This document shows, in pieces, positions 1 through 19,036 of a stretch of DNA of 64,000 nt. Source of the stretch: Miscanthus floridulus (taxonomy: Eukaryota > Streptophyta > Magnoliopsida > Poales > Poaceae). Below the pieces are notes generated by a model. That model saw only the letters and a program-made list of their open reading frames with translations. It did not search any database and was not told where the DNA came from. The position numbers and the translations under genes are program-made. Each line of letters begins with the position of its first letter. Position 1 is the first letter of the stretch. The DNA lies in contig NC_089584.1 in assembly GCF_019320115.1 (NCBI RefSeq), positions 103,849,208 through 103,913,207 on the forward strand, written 5' to 3'.

Positions 1-246
1 GTGGTAAGCGGTGTTGAAATTGGCGACGTAGAAGTTAATGTGCTCGACGCGGTAGTTGCTCGCCGTGTTGAACTGTACTGGTAGCATGATCTCTCCAAGC
101 GGTTTGGAGGCCCTATCGGGTACCACACCCCAAAAAGAGGAATCAAAGGGCGTTAGATCCGCTAATCTGAGGCCTAGCTCCTTTAGGGCTCCGACGAAGA
201 GGAGGTTCAAAGCGTTCCCACCATCGACGAGCACTTTTCTAAACAA
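1..246 (-). pseudogene. Retrotransposon aspartic protease fragment (Gypsy A)
   Basis: The minus-strand frame reads VLVDGGNALNLLF, the active-site strand of a retroviral-type aspartic protease; the catalytic Asp codon is at 223-225. It continues through a conserved Phe-Gly-type turn to VANFNTAYH, just before the usual ILGRP motif, which would lie beyond position 1. In plant Ty3/Gypsy elements this domain follows gag in one polyprotein and cuts it into mature parts. This short stretch has no stop, but the upstream gag is broken, so it is scored as part of a dead element. Confidence 0.8.
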
Positions 247-2811
247 CACCTTTTGGACGGTTGCGTCGAGGACAAGGGGGAAGAGCCCTATGTAGGGAAT
301 GTCTACCCACTGGTCATCCCTGCTGAAGGTGATGGGAACCTCAGACCATGGACGATAGCTAGGGTTGGCGACAGCGTCCTCCGCGGTGATGTTGAGCACC
401 CGCCGTGCAGCGAGCTTCCGTTCCCTTCTGCTTTTGGTGGAGGCAAGGCCCCCGAAGATGGTGGCAACCACCTTGTCGTGGTCCTGGAAGGCATTGCCAT
501 TGCCCTTAGGTGGTCAGCAACCTTCAGCTCCATCATTGGCGACGGCGTCTAGCTTTTTGTTCTAGAATTCCTTAGCCAACCCGAGGTAGTCCTTTATTTT
601 GTGCTTGGCGTTCTTGTGGAGCGGGCACGGGCCGTCAAGAATCTTCCTGTACTACTCATCATAGTTGCGCTTGGTGCAAGGTTCATTGACGGCAGCGATG
701 ATGTGGTCTGGCCGGCGGCGGCAATTTTGGCCAAACTTGGGCCCTTCTTGCCGATCTCGACCGTTGTTATAAGGATAACTACGGTCGTCGAAATGGCGGT
801 CGCTGTGGCGTCGGTCGGTGGGGCGGTCGTCATACTAGCATGTTGGTCATTGGGTGCCCACATCCTCATTGAAGTGCACCTTGGCCTCCTCGGCATCGGT
901 GTATTGGTGGCGGTTGTGATCATCTTGCCGATCCTAGTAGGTGGCTTGCGGTTGAACTTGGAGCGGAGCTCACAGTGGTGGAGTCCTCGGGCGAAGGCAG
1001 TGATGACCTCAGCTTTCGTGATGTTAGGGATAGAGTTCCTTATCTCAGAAAAGCATCAGATGTAGCTGTGGAGGAGCTCAGACAGCTTCTAGTCGATGTG
1101 GTTTAGGTTGTGCTTGGTGCTCGGCCGAGTGCACGTGGCCATGTAGTTATCGATGAAGACTTTTTTCAAATCCTCCTAGGATCCGATGGAGTCCGGGGCA
1201 AGGCTGGTAAACTAGCTCATGGCAGTAGGTGTCAGCATGATAGGAAGATAGTTTGCCATGACATTAGAGTCTCCTCCAGTGGCGCGAACAGCAGTGGCAT
1301 AAACCTGTAGCCACTGTGTCAGGTTCATTCTTCCTTCGTAGGGCTTGACCCCAGTGATCTTGAAACCACGGGGCCACTGAAGCATTAGGAGTGTCCTTGT
1401 AAATGCTAGAGGCCCCTCAGAGTTGTCGACACCATCGTCAGTAGTATTGCCACCGACAAGTGGTTTGACAGCTGAGTCTGGGTTACCATACTCTTGTTCG
1501 TACTCCTAACGACGGCAGATTTCATCTTCATGGCGACCGAATTGGCATTCGTCGATGCGCCGTCGTGCATCTCGACGATTGTTGAGATGCACCCGGACGT
1601 CCTGGTCAACCTCCTGGTCATGTTGGCGGTGATGTTTGGCGTGATTGCCCCTAGCTCCACCTTGGGGGGCTGCCTGTCATCGCGGTGCTAGTCGATGAAG
1701 CGACTTTGGCGGCGGTCGGTCCTTGTGGCAACTGATTGGCGGATCGAAGTGGTGGAGTAAGAGGGTCTCTGATCTTGGCGGATCTCATTGACCTGATAGT
1801 GCGTTGCTTTAAGCATGGCAGTGACCTTGGCAAGCTCGAGCATCTGTGGGAGGCAGGCGACCTCATTGGCAGCTACTGCCAGATTGGTGCTCGGAGTCCT
1901 AAAAATGTCATGGCCATCAACATGGAGAAACTCTTCATCGAGGTTGCGCTAGAGTGGCCTCCCTTATGAGTCGAGCTGCTGCTCGGCCATCACAAGGGCG
2001 TGCTTGTTTGCTCGGTGTTGTGCGCGGTTGATGTTTCAGTTCTCACGAGCGGCACGTTCCTCCTCAGTCTCGCCATTCCGAGGGGGGCTATCGATGCTGA
2101 CATTGAAGATCGCGCTCCCCCTCGGAGAGGAGGGAGAGGAAATTGTTTAGTGGAGGTTTCGGCAAGGGTCTCTATGGAGTCTTGGGACTCAGAGCCTGGA
2201 CTCTCCTCTAGGATGGTGTGGAGGGACGCCCCAGGGTGCTGGCTGACATGGAGCATGTTGACGGCGGGTGAAGGCTAGTCGGTGAACTGGTCGGCGAAAG
2301 GATGAACGTCTCCCACCTAGTCGGTGAATTTGTCCCTTAGGGCATGTTGGAAAGTGGCGGCGGTGTTGGCGAGCCTGAAGGGCAGAGCCATAACTCCTGA
2401 AGTCTTCCGAGCAGCCTCTGGGAGGTCTAGATTGGTGGGTGGTTGGCGCTGAACAAGGGTGTCTAGAGCCAATTCGGCGATGGAGAGGCAATCAGCGAGC
2501 TTGTGACCAACCTAATTGATGGATGCGATTAGATCGTTGCTGTTGATCTACCCCCTCTGGTAGCGAGGAAGCAGGCAGCGGGTTGTTGATGAAGGCAACC
2601 TCGGAAGTGGTTCCGAGATCGGATCTGCAGTCACAGGTGTGGGGGTGATCGACACAGAATCGATCTGCACCAGCTCGAGGAGCTCTCAGACTCCATCAGC
2701 ATTGATGATCCATGAGATCGATCCGACCATGAAGATCTGGCCGGGCTGTGGGAGGGACGAAGAGCCTACGAAAAAAACCATCTTGTTCGACAAGGAAAAT
2801 AGCACGCACGG
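246..2811 (-). pseudogene. Gypsy A gag polyprotein, decayed
   Basis: The clearest part is about 960-1420, minus strand. It reads as the plant retrotransposon gag domain: a WPRGFKITGVKPYEG-like start, NLTQWLQVYATAV, a helical stretch ending FTSLAPDSI, then an arginine-rich tail. In-frame TAG codons occur at 1212-1214 and 1176-1178, where Trp is expected, and at 1089-1091, where Gln is expected. Near 590-690 a CPLHKNAKH segment resembles the degenerate zinc-knuckle region of such gags. Gag would form the particle that packages element RNA. The part from 1420 to 2811, towards the PBS, is only weakly gag-like. The number of lesions rules out expression of a full protein. Confidence 0.75.
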
Positions 2812-2829
2812 CCCCTACCTGGTGCGCCA
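2812..2829 (-). other. Primer-binding site of Gypsy A
   Basis: Minus strand TGGCGCACCAGGTAGGGG starts with TGG, as needed to pair with a tRNA 3' CCA end, and lies one base inside the LTR edge. The tRNA was not identified. Confidence 0.65.
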
Positions 2830-2830
2830 A

Positions 2831-3302
2831 CTATCAATAGAATATCGTCGGTAGTCCTCCGAGGGGTATCCCATGAAGGTAGATTGATTGGCAGAGGAGC
2901 GTGAGATCAAGAACAAGAAGGTAATAGAGACACACAAGTTAGATAGGTTTAGTCTGTCAGTATGACGTAATACCCTACTCCTATGGTCTGTTGGTTTGTA
3001 TTGTCTATCGTCTGATATTGCGTGAGTTTGGAGGGGGTCCCTGCCCGCCTTATATAGTCTGGGGAGCAGGGTTACAAGTCAGTTAGATCTAGGAGATAAC
3101 CAAAAAGTAATAACTTATTACAAGAATCTAGGGATCATACATATCCTAATAGATCTCGCAGTATCTTTAGGATATCCTCCAGATATCTTGCGGGAGGCGC
3201 CGAGCAGAGCCATGCCTCGCAAGGCTTCGTTTTGTGGGCTAGGCCACCCCAGGGGGCGCAGCCCATGTGGTCTGCCATGGGTATCCGGGGTCATACCCCC
3301 CA
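2831..3302 (-). repeat. 5' LTR of Gypsy A
   Basis: About 470 bp between the PBS and an end that reads TGGGGGGTATGACCCC on the minus strand (right edge near 3302). A TATA box (minus TATATAAGG, near 3049-3057) would start the element RNA toward lower coordinates. The inner end reads TA where the plus strand should start TG, which looks like one point mutation. The target duplication cannot be checked because the other LTR is off-window. Confidence 0.7.
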
Positions 3303-4298
3303 CACCAACCCACATCTCCAACCAATGGTGCGCCAAACCTCCTGCTCACCGCTCTTCTCTAACTAGCGCGATCAGAACCAACTGGGACCAACCGACCGGG
3401 GATGCCCGCTCGGTAAGGACCAGGAAACGAATGGAGAAAGCAAAGCAGGGCGCACAAAGTCAAACTGCAATATAAGGGACCGTACCCTACGTACTTACCA
3501 GGCAGTACCTTGCGACCCTCCTAGCACAATAGAACTCAAACAGTATTGCAGGCGCCGACATTTTTTCCCTATAGTATTGTAGGCGCCATTAACTCCCATA
3601 CGGTAAGGCTTCCCCACATGCCTCTAGGCATCGATAGTGTTGTGGGCGTTGGCATTTACTGTACCAGGCGAACATGGTAAAAAACCCCTTGCATGCCTCC
3701 AAGAATCAACAGTGTGGCAGGCGGCGACATCTGCCATGTTCGAAGAAGACAACCCAACCACCCACATGCATCTAACATTCAACAGTATTGTGGGCGCATA
3801 TCATCATCATGTACCCGCTGATGTGGGCAACAAGGCTTAGTAGCATACGTACTCTCTCCCTCTCACTTGTAAGGCCATCCCCTTCATCTATAAAGGAGAT
3901 ACACTCTCTCCCAATAAAAGGAGGTGGATTCAGGTTGATTCAGATTCATTCAGATCGATCAAGTTCACTAGCTCACAACCACAGAACCGCTAGGTTCGAA
4001 CCACAAGCACACGCTTGAACACTTAGCTCATAGTGAGGCTCCCATCGCTTTCGGTCCCTCTGACCAGAGTCCGACCGACCCTCTTGTACCCCCCATCTTT
4101 CTCCTTCTTGTTTGTAACCCCACTGCAAACTTCGAGCACCTAGGCTCAGGAATAAAGTCACCGACTGATTCAAACTAGACATAGGGCGCATTGCCTGAAC
4201 TAGTATAAACCGTATGTCATTAAGTGATAGGCCACCTCTGATCATAATGTATGGCAAAACTATAAATATTTACTTGTTGGTCACTTTCTGCACCGACA
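3303..4298 (+). repeat. Truncated plus-strand Gypsy LTR
   Basis: The right end is TTTCTGCACCGACA, the usual 3' terminus of a grass Gypsy LTR family whose ends are TGTCGGTGC and GCACCGACA. A TATA box (TATAAAGG, near 3890-3897) and an AATAAA signal (4151-4156) fit an LTR on the plus strand. No TGTCGGTGC start is visible at the left, where Gypsy A abuts, so it is truncated. Three or four short GTATTGNNGGCGC-like repeats lie at 3540-3800. Confidence 0.6.
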
Positions 4299-5659
4299 CT
4301 AGGGTTTGCGTGTCGTGGCCTACCACTGAGCGTCTCGTAGCCTGGCACCGTCGGGCATCCTCACGTGAGGTGGGATAGCAGCTACGCCTCGCCGATGGAG
4401 GTGGGATGTCGGGGACTAGGAAGTCGCATGTGGTAGAACCGCCTGAGCTAATGCCCTCCCAAGAGTACCTATCTACCATTAGACACTAAGTACCCAGGGG
4501 AGTGCACTAATTCAGATGGTTCCGTCGAGCACACCAATAGGGGAACTCAAAAATCCACATTTTTTTATTAGGATCATAAACGAGAGAATAAAGCTTACAA
4601 CATTCCTAGCCATTTCTTACCTCACTTTATTACAACATTAGAGTACTTAAACAAGTTGAATGTAGTGGGAATTAAACATTTTACATGTAAACGAGTTTAT
4701 ACATTCAGGTTCACAAGTTTTATCTTGCAGCGGAAAATAAACATATGATCAAAGTTACAGCGGAAACAAAGATTAATCTAATGACATGGTGAAGCATTAA
4801 CGTAGTGGACATTTCTATATAAGATATGCTAGCAGATTTTACATCTTTTCTTATAAAAACCTTTAGTGAGGGTTATAAATAAACACTATGATCGCAGCGT
4901 GAAAGGAATCCTCTCTGAGCCCACCAAAAGGTTTCCACACACAAGAGTCAGCTCTAGTATTCACCTGTCATCTGCAATAGGGGGAATAAAACCCTGAGTA
5001 CTTGATTGTACTCAGCAAGACTTACCTAACATGAGGAAAATAAAAGACTCCAAGGATATGCAAGGCTTATTTGGCTTGCTGGTTTATTGCATTTGCAGGA
5101 AGCATTACTAATGGTGCATCCTTATGTTCCAAGTTTTAGCAGTTATTTTTAGTTAATTAGCTAATCATTCTAAGTAAGCACCTAAGCTACTTTCAAGTAT
5201 GTGGTAAGTAATTAGAACCATTTTACCATCTCTCGTATTCCAAATTTTACTACGGTGCTAGACCATAGCTAAGTCGGTACCGTTCATAGAAACGACAATT
5301 TGCGAATCAATGTATCCTAGCTGGGTACCCCGAAACACATGCATCGCTTGTACCCTAGACACAAACTTAGACTCCAAGCCCCCACACTTGAGACCCGATC
5401 TCAATGTGGTGCATAGACCTCCACCTTTCTCCGCCTCCAATCAGTCGGTTCAGAAAGAGCCGGAACCCATGACAAGAGCGCAACGAGCCTTTCCGCTCCC
5501 ATAAGCAAGTATGTGTTCAGGATAATAAGTCTGTAACCAGACTATCATCCACAACAATGGACGGTCCTCAACCAACATAGGCGGAACAAATGCAACCAAA
5601 GCCTCGCTCGGTTGCCTAACCAAGTCGACATACGGTCCCACCCGGTCTCCAATTATTGT

Positions 5660-5661
<2 letters not shown>

Positions 5662-5729
<68 letters not shown>
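5662..5729. repeat. (TA)n microsatellite
   Basis: About 34 uninterrupted TA dinucleotides. Likely polymorphic and able to form a cruciform; it produces spurious Tyr-Ile reading frames. Confidence 0.97.
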
Positions 5730-5731
<2 letters not shown>

Positions 5732-5874
5732 CATGTGATGGTAGTATGATAATAGTAACAATGATATCTTTTCCTATCTCTCGCGAGTAATAGGTAATCA
5801 CCTGACTTCTACCGGGTCCTATAGCATAGCAATCTACATGATCCTGACATACTAGTAGGACTCATTGGATAAGG

Positions 5875-5900
5875 ATATATATATATATATATATATATAT
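5875..5900. repeat. Second (TA)n tract
   Basis: Thirteen TA dinucleotides in the same LTR-like region. Confidence 0.9.
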
Positions 5901-8900
5901 GCAAGTGGACATCATTCAACTCCTTTAAACTTAATGCATAAGCATAAAGTAAAGTGCAGAACAATAGGGGTAATGAACCAGGGCTTGCCTAGGTCAGATA
6001 TAACCTAAAGTTAGCCTCCATCATGGTGACATGATCATCAAGACACTATCTTTTCTGCTACTTCGGTCGACTCCACGATCCATCATTATTCCTATTATGA
6101 TATGCATGGATGCAACGCAGAGACGTAATTAATCAATGGCAACTACAACTCTTAAAATACTTTTACGCTTCTCACGCTAACGAGCTAGCTCTAATGATTA
6201 ACGTACGAGGCCATGTATCCATGTTGTCGAATAAGGCGTTATTTCCCAACAAGTGTTTTAGCTTTAGACTTTCAAGGTGTTTCTATATTTCATTCATTTA
6301 TGGAGCCTTAGCTATCTTAGCAAGCCACTTATTATGGAGCTATAAAATTACAATGAACACCTAATAATATTAAGAATTTACTATGAAATTTTTAGAGCCA
6401 ACACTATTACCAATTTATTACAAAAACTCCTACAAGTTTATATCTTAATAATATTAAGCATCCAATTCAATTAGATAACTCCTAAAAATACTATGAAACT
6501 ATGTGAACAAGATATATTAACAGGTCGATCATGATTTTAGGAACCTAACAAAATTAGTTTTATAATTTTTGGCCAACTACACAAATTTATATTGAATTTA
6601 CAAGTTTGCCTTAGAAACTAAATTAGAAAATGCTTAGAGAGAGGAAAAGGGCCGGCGGCAACCTAGCGTGGGGCATGGCCTCACGCGCGGCGCAATTTAC
6701 CAGCGACGGCCCAAACCAGGAGGCCCATGCGCGATGGTGGTTTTGTAGAAAACCCCCTGAGCTTTTAGATTTTAATACGACTACTATGCGCACTATTTCT
6801 ACCGACAGTGGTTTTGCAACCCAGCCCCCAAACTATCTCATCTTCACAACGGGATGGTCCTCGATGCCACCGCACTCGCTAGCGCGGCCTTGGTTGGCAC
6901 TGCGTGGCTATGCCGACCAACTAAGGGCCTAATCGGCACATCTAACCGGCCGATGGGGACCTACGGGCCAACACGCAGCGATGCGAAGCGGAAGGAAACT
7001 CGATGATGCACTACCGAAGTCGATCCTTGATGTCGGGCCAAACCGTGCGGCAGCATGACCATTCCGATGATGTAAGGCACTAATCAGAGAGTAGAGACGG
7101 GCGAGAAAGCATCAGAGGCTCACCACGGTCCATGCTAAGGTGTCGGTTGAAGTAGATGAGGGTTGAGATGCTCTGAGGTGGACACCGACACGTCACCACA
7201 CCGTCGATGAGTACCCTAGCCAAAATAGCATGAGCACTGGATAGAGGGAGTCAAGGTGAGTTTAGGGTTATGAGCAATTGAACTGCTATCAAACCTATGG
7301 GCCTTACCCCTAGACCTACCGGCTCGGCGGTGCACATGACCGGCGACAAGCAAAATGCCAAATTGTCGGTCGGTAGTGCTCTGCTGGGCTTGAGGGAAAA
7401 AAGAAAGCTAACCGACCTCCTAAGCTACCCACTGGAGCAAGGAATTATGCGGCAAAGCTCGCTGACGCCAGGAGGGAAGAAGAAGCGATGGTCCCGTGCA
7501 CGGTGCGGTCGTGGAGAGGGCACGCGAGCGAGCCCGAGTAGGTTAAGACAGGGCGGCTCCGATCGATGGCGGCAGCACAAGCACGTGTGCACAGATGATG
7601 AGACATGGAGGCTTGGCACGAAACGCTTGGAATGTAGTGGCAGGACCCGAGTGGGGCTCATCGGCATTGGCTAGCGGGGCAAGGTGAGGCAGAGAGGCAT
7701 CACCATCACCGCTGTGACCGGGGCCGGTAGACCCAGATGCGGGGGTAGTGGAGCATGCTCAGAGGCTCGATGCGATAAGTGAATTGGAGGGCAAAGCGAG
7801 CGCCACGGTGGCCAAGCGAGGGCAGCCGTAGCCGCAGCTCGCCCCTGCACACGGCACAGCGGCCATCCACTCAAGTGTAGCGCGCACACTGAGCAACAGC
7901 GGGAGCCAGGTCGTAGGCAGCCGAGACCGCCCAACGCAGGGCCAGGGACGTCGTGTGGCACCGACCGACCGTGTGAGCTGGCCAGCTACAATAGCCCAAC
8001 CACGGCTTGGGCTCAGCGCTAGTAGTGCACGCACGGTGACCGTGGACTTAGGCCGAACGACTGCAATCGGTGTCGTGTACGCATTTTAAAGCGAAGCAAA
8101 GGCTATTGATCAACACGACCGGGGTTCAACCAATTCCACTAACCCAAAGCCAATACTAATAGCGACCTAGCAAAGCAATCGTCACGACTAGAGAGCAACC
8201 AGAGAGGGAGATAAAAAAAATGCCAACATGAGTTTGTCACACTAAACATCGATTCATGAATAGAGTGCTAACAACATGATATATAGCTTGTTTCAACGAA
8301 GTTTGGGCAATTTTTGCAACGCCAATGCAAAACTAAACTAGTCCATGAACTAGAACATGTCAAGGTACTCGCTATGGTGCAACCAACAATACAAAAACAT
8401 GGATCTAGTATTTAAGAAATTTAATCAAAATTTAAATGCTAAAACATCATCGTCATTAGGTTTTCAGACTCAGGTCATTTTAGTTCTAAAAGCTGAAATT
8501 GAATTCCACATTCAATTCTCGAGCTATCAAAAATACTATTGAACAATATCTATTCACCAAAACAAAAGTTACATTTTCATCTACCAACTTGTACTTCAAA
8601 TTTTATTTAAGTACTAAATACAAGTTATATTTTATTTTTGTTTATAAAAATTGTTTTCATGCTTAATAAAATAGGACCAACCACTCACTATTTATTTGCT
8701 AGAATTGCTATCGGGCATTTTAAGCACTTTCTTCATACTTTTCCAAAACAAACCCTAAACAATTTTTGTTCCCAAGATTATTTAAAAGCTTTTAAGTACC
8801 ATAGAAAAATTGATTAGCAACACTTATTTGATTATTTTTTTCATAAAAGTAAGTCACACCAGGTTCACCTTACTATTTCATGTGAGAATTTATTTTTAAA

Positions 8901-8979
8901 ATCCTAAAAAACATATACGCTAGGGTTTATTAGGCATTAACCTCAGTATTAACTAAGTCCGTAACACCAGGGTGTTACA

Positions 8980-9308
8980 TCGCCGTTCTCGTCGTGATCT
9001 CGGATCTCAAGCGACAGGAACTTATCGTTGTCCTAGTCTCTGGCTTTAAGGGAGTGGAAGGAGAAGACGACATTATGGATGTCTAACACCTAGGTGGCCG
9101 CGTCCTCATCCCCAGCGGCCGGTGCCGCCACGAATGCATCGTGCACCTCGCGCCGACAGCGGTGGAGCACGAGCGGATCTAGGTGGTGGAGACGCCTGAC
9201 GCAACGTGGCCCAATCCGTGCTGCCATCAATGCGGTTGCCATGTTCGGCGGCGCGAATACATCCGTGACGTGGATCTGGAAGGGAGAGAGATAGAGGAGG
9301 GCGATCAA
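8980..9308 (-). pseudogene. Unrecognised gene fragment with two TAG stops
   Basis: One minus-strand frame is open from 9308 to 8980 except for two TAG codons, both where Trp would fit (T-stop-VLDIHN and KARD-stop-DND). The reading includes MATALMAARIGPRCVRR, then HNVVFSFHSLKARD and LEIRDHDENG. The frame is cut exactly where the LTR-like sequence begins at 8979, which suggests an insertion into this sequence. I do not recognise the family; it could be a host gene fragment or an unidentified transposon protein. Confidence 0.35.
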
Positions 9309-9310
9309 AG

Positions 9311-9925
9311 GGGAGTAGGGAAAGAAATCTTTTTATTTATTTATTTTTGGAGACATGTGGGGTAACACCGTGAGAGGAAGCATTTTTCTTCTGGAGAAAA
9401 TTCAATCGGGGACAGGGGTTCGATCCTTGGCCGCCTAGCGCGTGCGGGGGCGGAGGGCGCGCCAGGTGCGGTGGCGTTTGAAGCTTTGGTGCGTGAGATA
9501 GAGGGCGCGGGGGGTGAGAAGCCTGGCATCACACATCGTATCGTGGTCATTGGATTTGGTTTATGTGTTTTATTAACCCTTAATTTTAATGGAGATAAAT
9601 TTCTGTGTGCATTTTTTTTGTGCATAATGGTTGGAGGCTCTCAGCGAGGAACATTTTTTTAAAGACATAGTATAATTTTGATTGGTCCATTAAAATGGAG
9701 AAGATATCGATTTACAATAAAAAATGTGGCTAATAAACCAATATATTTTTAGTTACCTTAGCCCTGAAGATAAACTGTCTTGACACATCACCTTTGCCAT
9801 GGTCAAAGAGAATATTTTAGAGAAATAGAGGGGGTGATGTAGTTGACGAACCCAAAAAATCTCGTGGATGTATATAAAAAATTTAGGGTGAAGTCTATAG
9901 CAAGTTAATAAAAAAACATCTCGAT
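9311..9925. other. Non-coding stretch, nothing recognised
   Basis: Mixed sequence with short A/T runs. No long frame, RNA gene or transposon end was recognised. Confidence 0.5.
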
Positions 9926-10635
9926 CCCACCCCTCATCGACCTAAAGATGGCAACATGACGGGTATGGATCCGAAACCCGTGGGTGTCAGACCCGTCAGG
10001 GGCGAGTCCAGGTTTCGCCCCGCAGGTTTTCGGGTTCGCGTACTCGAAACGGGCCAGGTATTAACTCTCCCCCGCGGGTGCTCGTCGGGGACACGAACCA
10101 GTGAAAAAAGCCCCCCAGGCGCGGCCCATTGACCTGTAACCCTAGCATATATAACAAAAGCCCACCAAGCGCGGCCCACTGACTCTTCTTCTCCTCCCTC
10201 TCTTCCCCGCCCGTGCCGCAGACGCACGCCCGGATCCCGCTCCCGCACAGGCGCCGCCGCTCCCTCCTGCACCCCGCTCCCTCCCGCACAGGCGCCGCCG
10301 CTCCCGCACAGGCGCCGCCGTCCCTGCGGCCCTCCGCCCTCTCTGTCTGCGACGACTGGGTGGACTACCGCCGCCGCCGCCCTACCCCAGGTGGTGAGGC
10401 CTTTGCCTACCTCTTCGCCGGCGATGAGCGCCCACCTGGTATTCCCACCCCCTTTTCTCTTTCCTGTCTGCTGTGCGAAACCGAGTTTTCGATTTTTTTT
10501 AAAAAAAATTGAGTTATCAAACTGTAACCTACTATTTGGCTATTTGATGCCTACTAACTTCTAACTTTTTGCAAAAAAAAAATATTTTGGTTGTACATGT
10601 GTACACCCATGTCCCTTTACTAGATCCGCCCCTGC
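9926..10635 (+). other. Repeat-derived sequence upstream of NOP2
   Basis: GC-rich leader-like sequence with repeated GCCGCCGCTCCCGCACAG units near 10250-10320, then an A/T-rich part. A motif near 9960-10060 (AAACCCGTGGGTGTCAGACC) resembles hAT-type grass repeats. The part just before NOP2 coding, ending ACTAGATCCGCCCCTG, resembles the edge of a transposon. It sits where the NOP2 start exon should be. A TAG is in frame directly upstream of the coding frame, so the frame cannot continue left without splicing; CCCTTTACTAG at 10613-10623 could serve as an acceptor. Confidence 0.4.
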
Positions 10636-17940
<7,305 letters not shown>

Positions 17941-18594
17941 ACGAGTATTCAGATGTCCACAAATCCCAATGAAATTTGATGCGCTATAAGGGCAACAGAC
18001 AATTTTGAGATAGCATGAGTTTGCAGCCAGGGAAAATTTTGATGTACGAAATAGCGATTATAATTTGATATTTTTTTATTTGATGTACGTGTAGGCATCT
18101 CAAGTTTTATCTTTAACGAGTGACATCTGGCAGGGAAACTGAAGCAAGTTATCTTGATGAACGCTATGTGAATCCTGCTGCTTGAATATGTCACACACAA
18201 AGCGGAAAATTTGGATTCCTAGTGCTTATCTTCCCCCCAAAAAAATTATGCTGCTATTTGTGTTCTAAAAAAAATCATATCTGAGAGCTGCTAGCTGGCA
18301 GAACCTCTGACTTCTATTTACTGTGAGTTCTGAATAGTTTTTTGTGCCTCGTATCTGGAGCTCTAGATCATCAAAGCGCAGTGGCTACTGGCTACGAAGT
18401 TTACGTTTAGTTTGGAGACGAGGCGAGATCAAACATTGTCGTCCTGGTTTTCTAGGTTCTATTTTTTTTAAATAATAGGATCTGTTTTTTTTAGTTGATC
18501 GATTTGTGTTTAATGGAGGTGGGGGAGAATATATGGCTGTTGTGTTTGACAGGAGGGACGGTGGAGACCACGTACATATGGGTGGCTGTTTTTA

Positions 18595-19006
18595 GACCCT
18601 GTTTGGCTCAGCTCTGAAAAATAGCTTTACGAGCAACTTTGCTTTGTAGGTGAAGCTTAGTTGTTTTGAAAAAAATTATTTAGCAAAATAGCTTCACTAA
18701 CGATTTCATTCATGATTGCGAGAGGGAAATGAGGGAGAGCCTTGAAAAGCTAATTTTTCTAGCTTCATCCTAACCCTTTGTGCGAGGAAGAAAATAGCTT
18801 CACCGTTTGGAAAAAAGGTGTTTGTTAAAAAATAGTTGAGAGAAATGAGGGAGAGAGATGTGAAAAGCTACTTTTTCAGTTTCATCCTAACTTATCCCTT
18901 TACGAGAGGAGGAAGAAAACAACTACATCGATAAAGCTGTTTTGAAAAAAAATATTTGACAAAAAAAAAACAGCTTGTAGCTCATGAAGCTGTACCAAAC
19001 ATGATC
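18595..19006. mobile_element. Tourist-like MITE (PIF/Harbinger)
   Basis: 412 bp with imperfect terminal inverted repeats, GACCCTGTTTGGCTCAGCT at the left and GATCATGTTTGGTACAGCTT as the reverse complement of the right. It is flanked by TTA target duplications at 18592-18594 and 19007-19009. Non-coding. It sits at the downstream edge of duplicated NOP2 copy 1. Confidence 0.85.
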
Positions 19007-19036
19007 TTAATATTTATTATTATTAGCATGGGCCTA

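Larger units (their letters stand above)
1..3302 (-). mobile_element. Ty3/Gypsy LTR retrotransposon A, left end outside window
   Basis: Read on the minus strand this gives LTR (2831-3302), primer-binding site (2812-2829), gag (about 600-2800) and the start of protease (1-246), then leaves the window. That order is the 5' half of a Ty3/Gypsy element. Coding frames are broken by stops, several of them TAG where tryptophan or glutamine is expected, as in old methylated copies. It cannot be autonomous as read. The family name was not assigned. Confidence 0.85.
4299..8979 (-). mobile_element. Long LTR-like retrotransposon remnant, no coding potential
   Basis: The right edge read on the minus strand is TGTAACACCCTGGTGTTACG, the typical start of the 3-4 kb LTRs of some grass Gypsy families. 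The 4.7 kb to the left have no gag or pol similarity and hold two (TA)n tracts. The simplest reading is a solo LTR or LTR pair remnant. The left boundary and target duplication were not found, so the extent is approximate. The GC-rich part at 6640-8060 contains overlapping reading frames but nothing recognisable as a gene. Confidence 0.45.

Noticed and set aside
5450..5801. Long Tyr-Ile reading frames on the minus strand
   Set aside because: They are translations of the (TA)n tract, not proteins.
6630..8034. Several 60-125 residue frames in a GC-rich patch
   Set aside because: Both strands are open at once with no recognisable domain. Probably part of the long LTR-like remnant.
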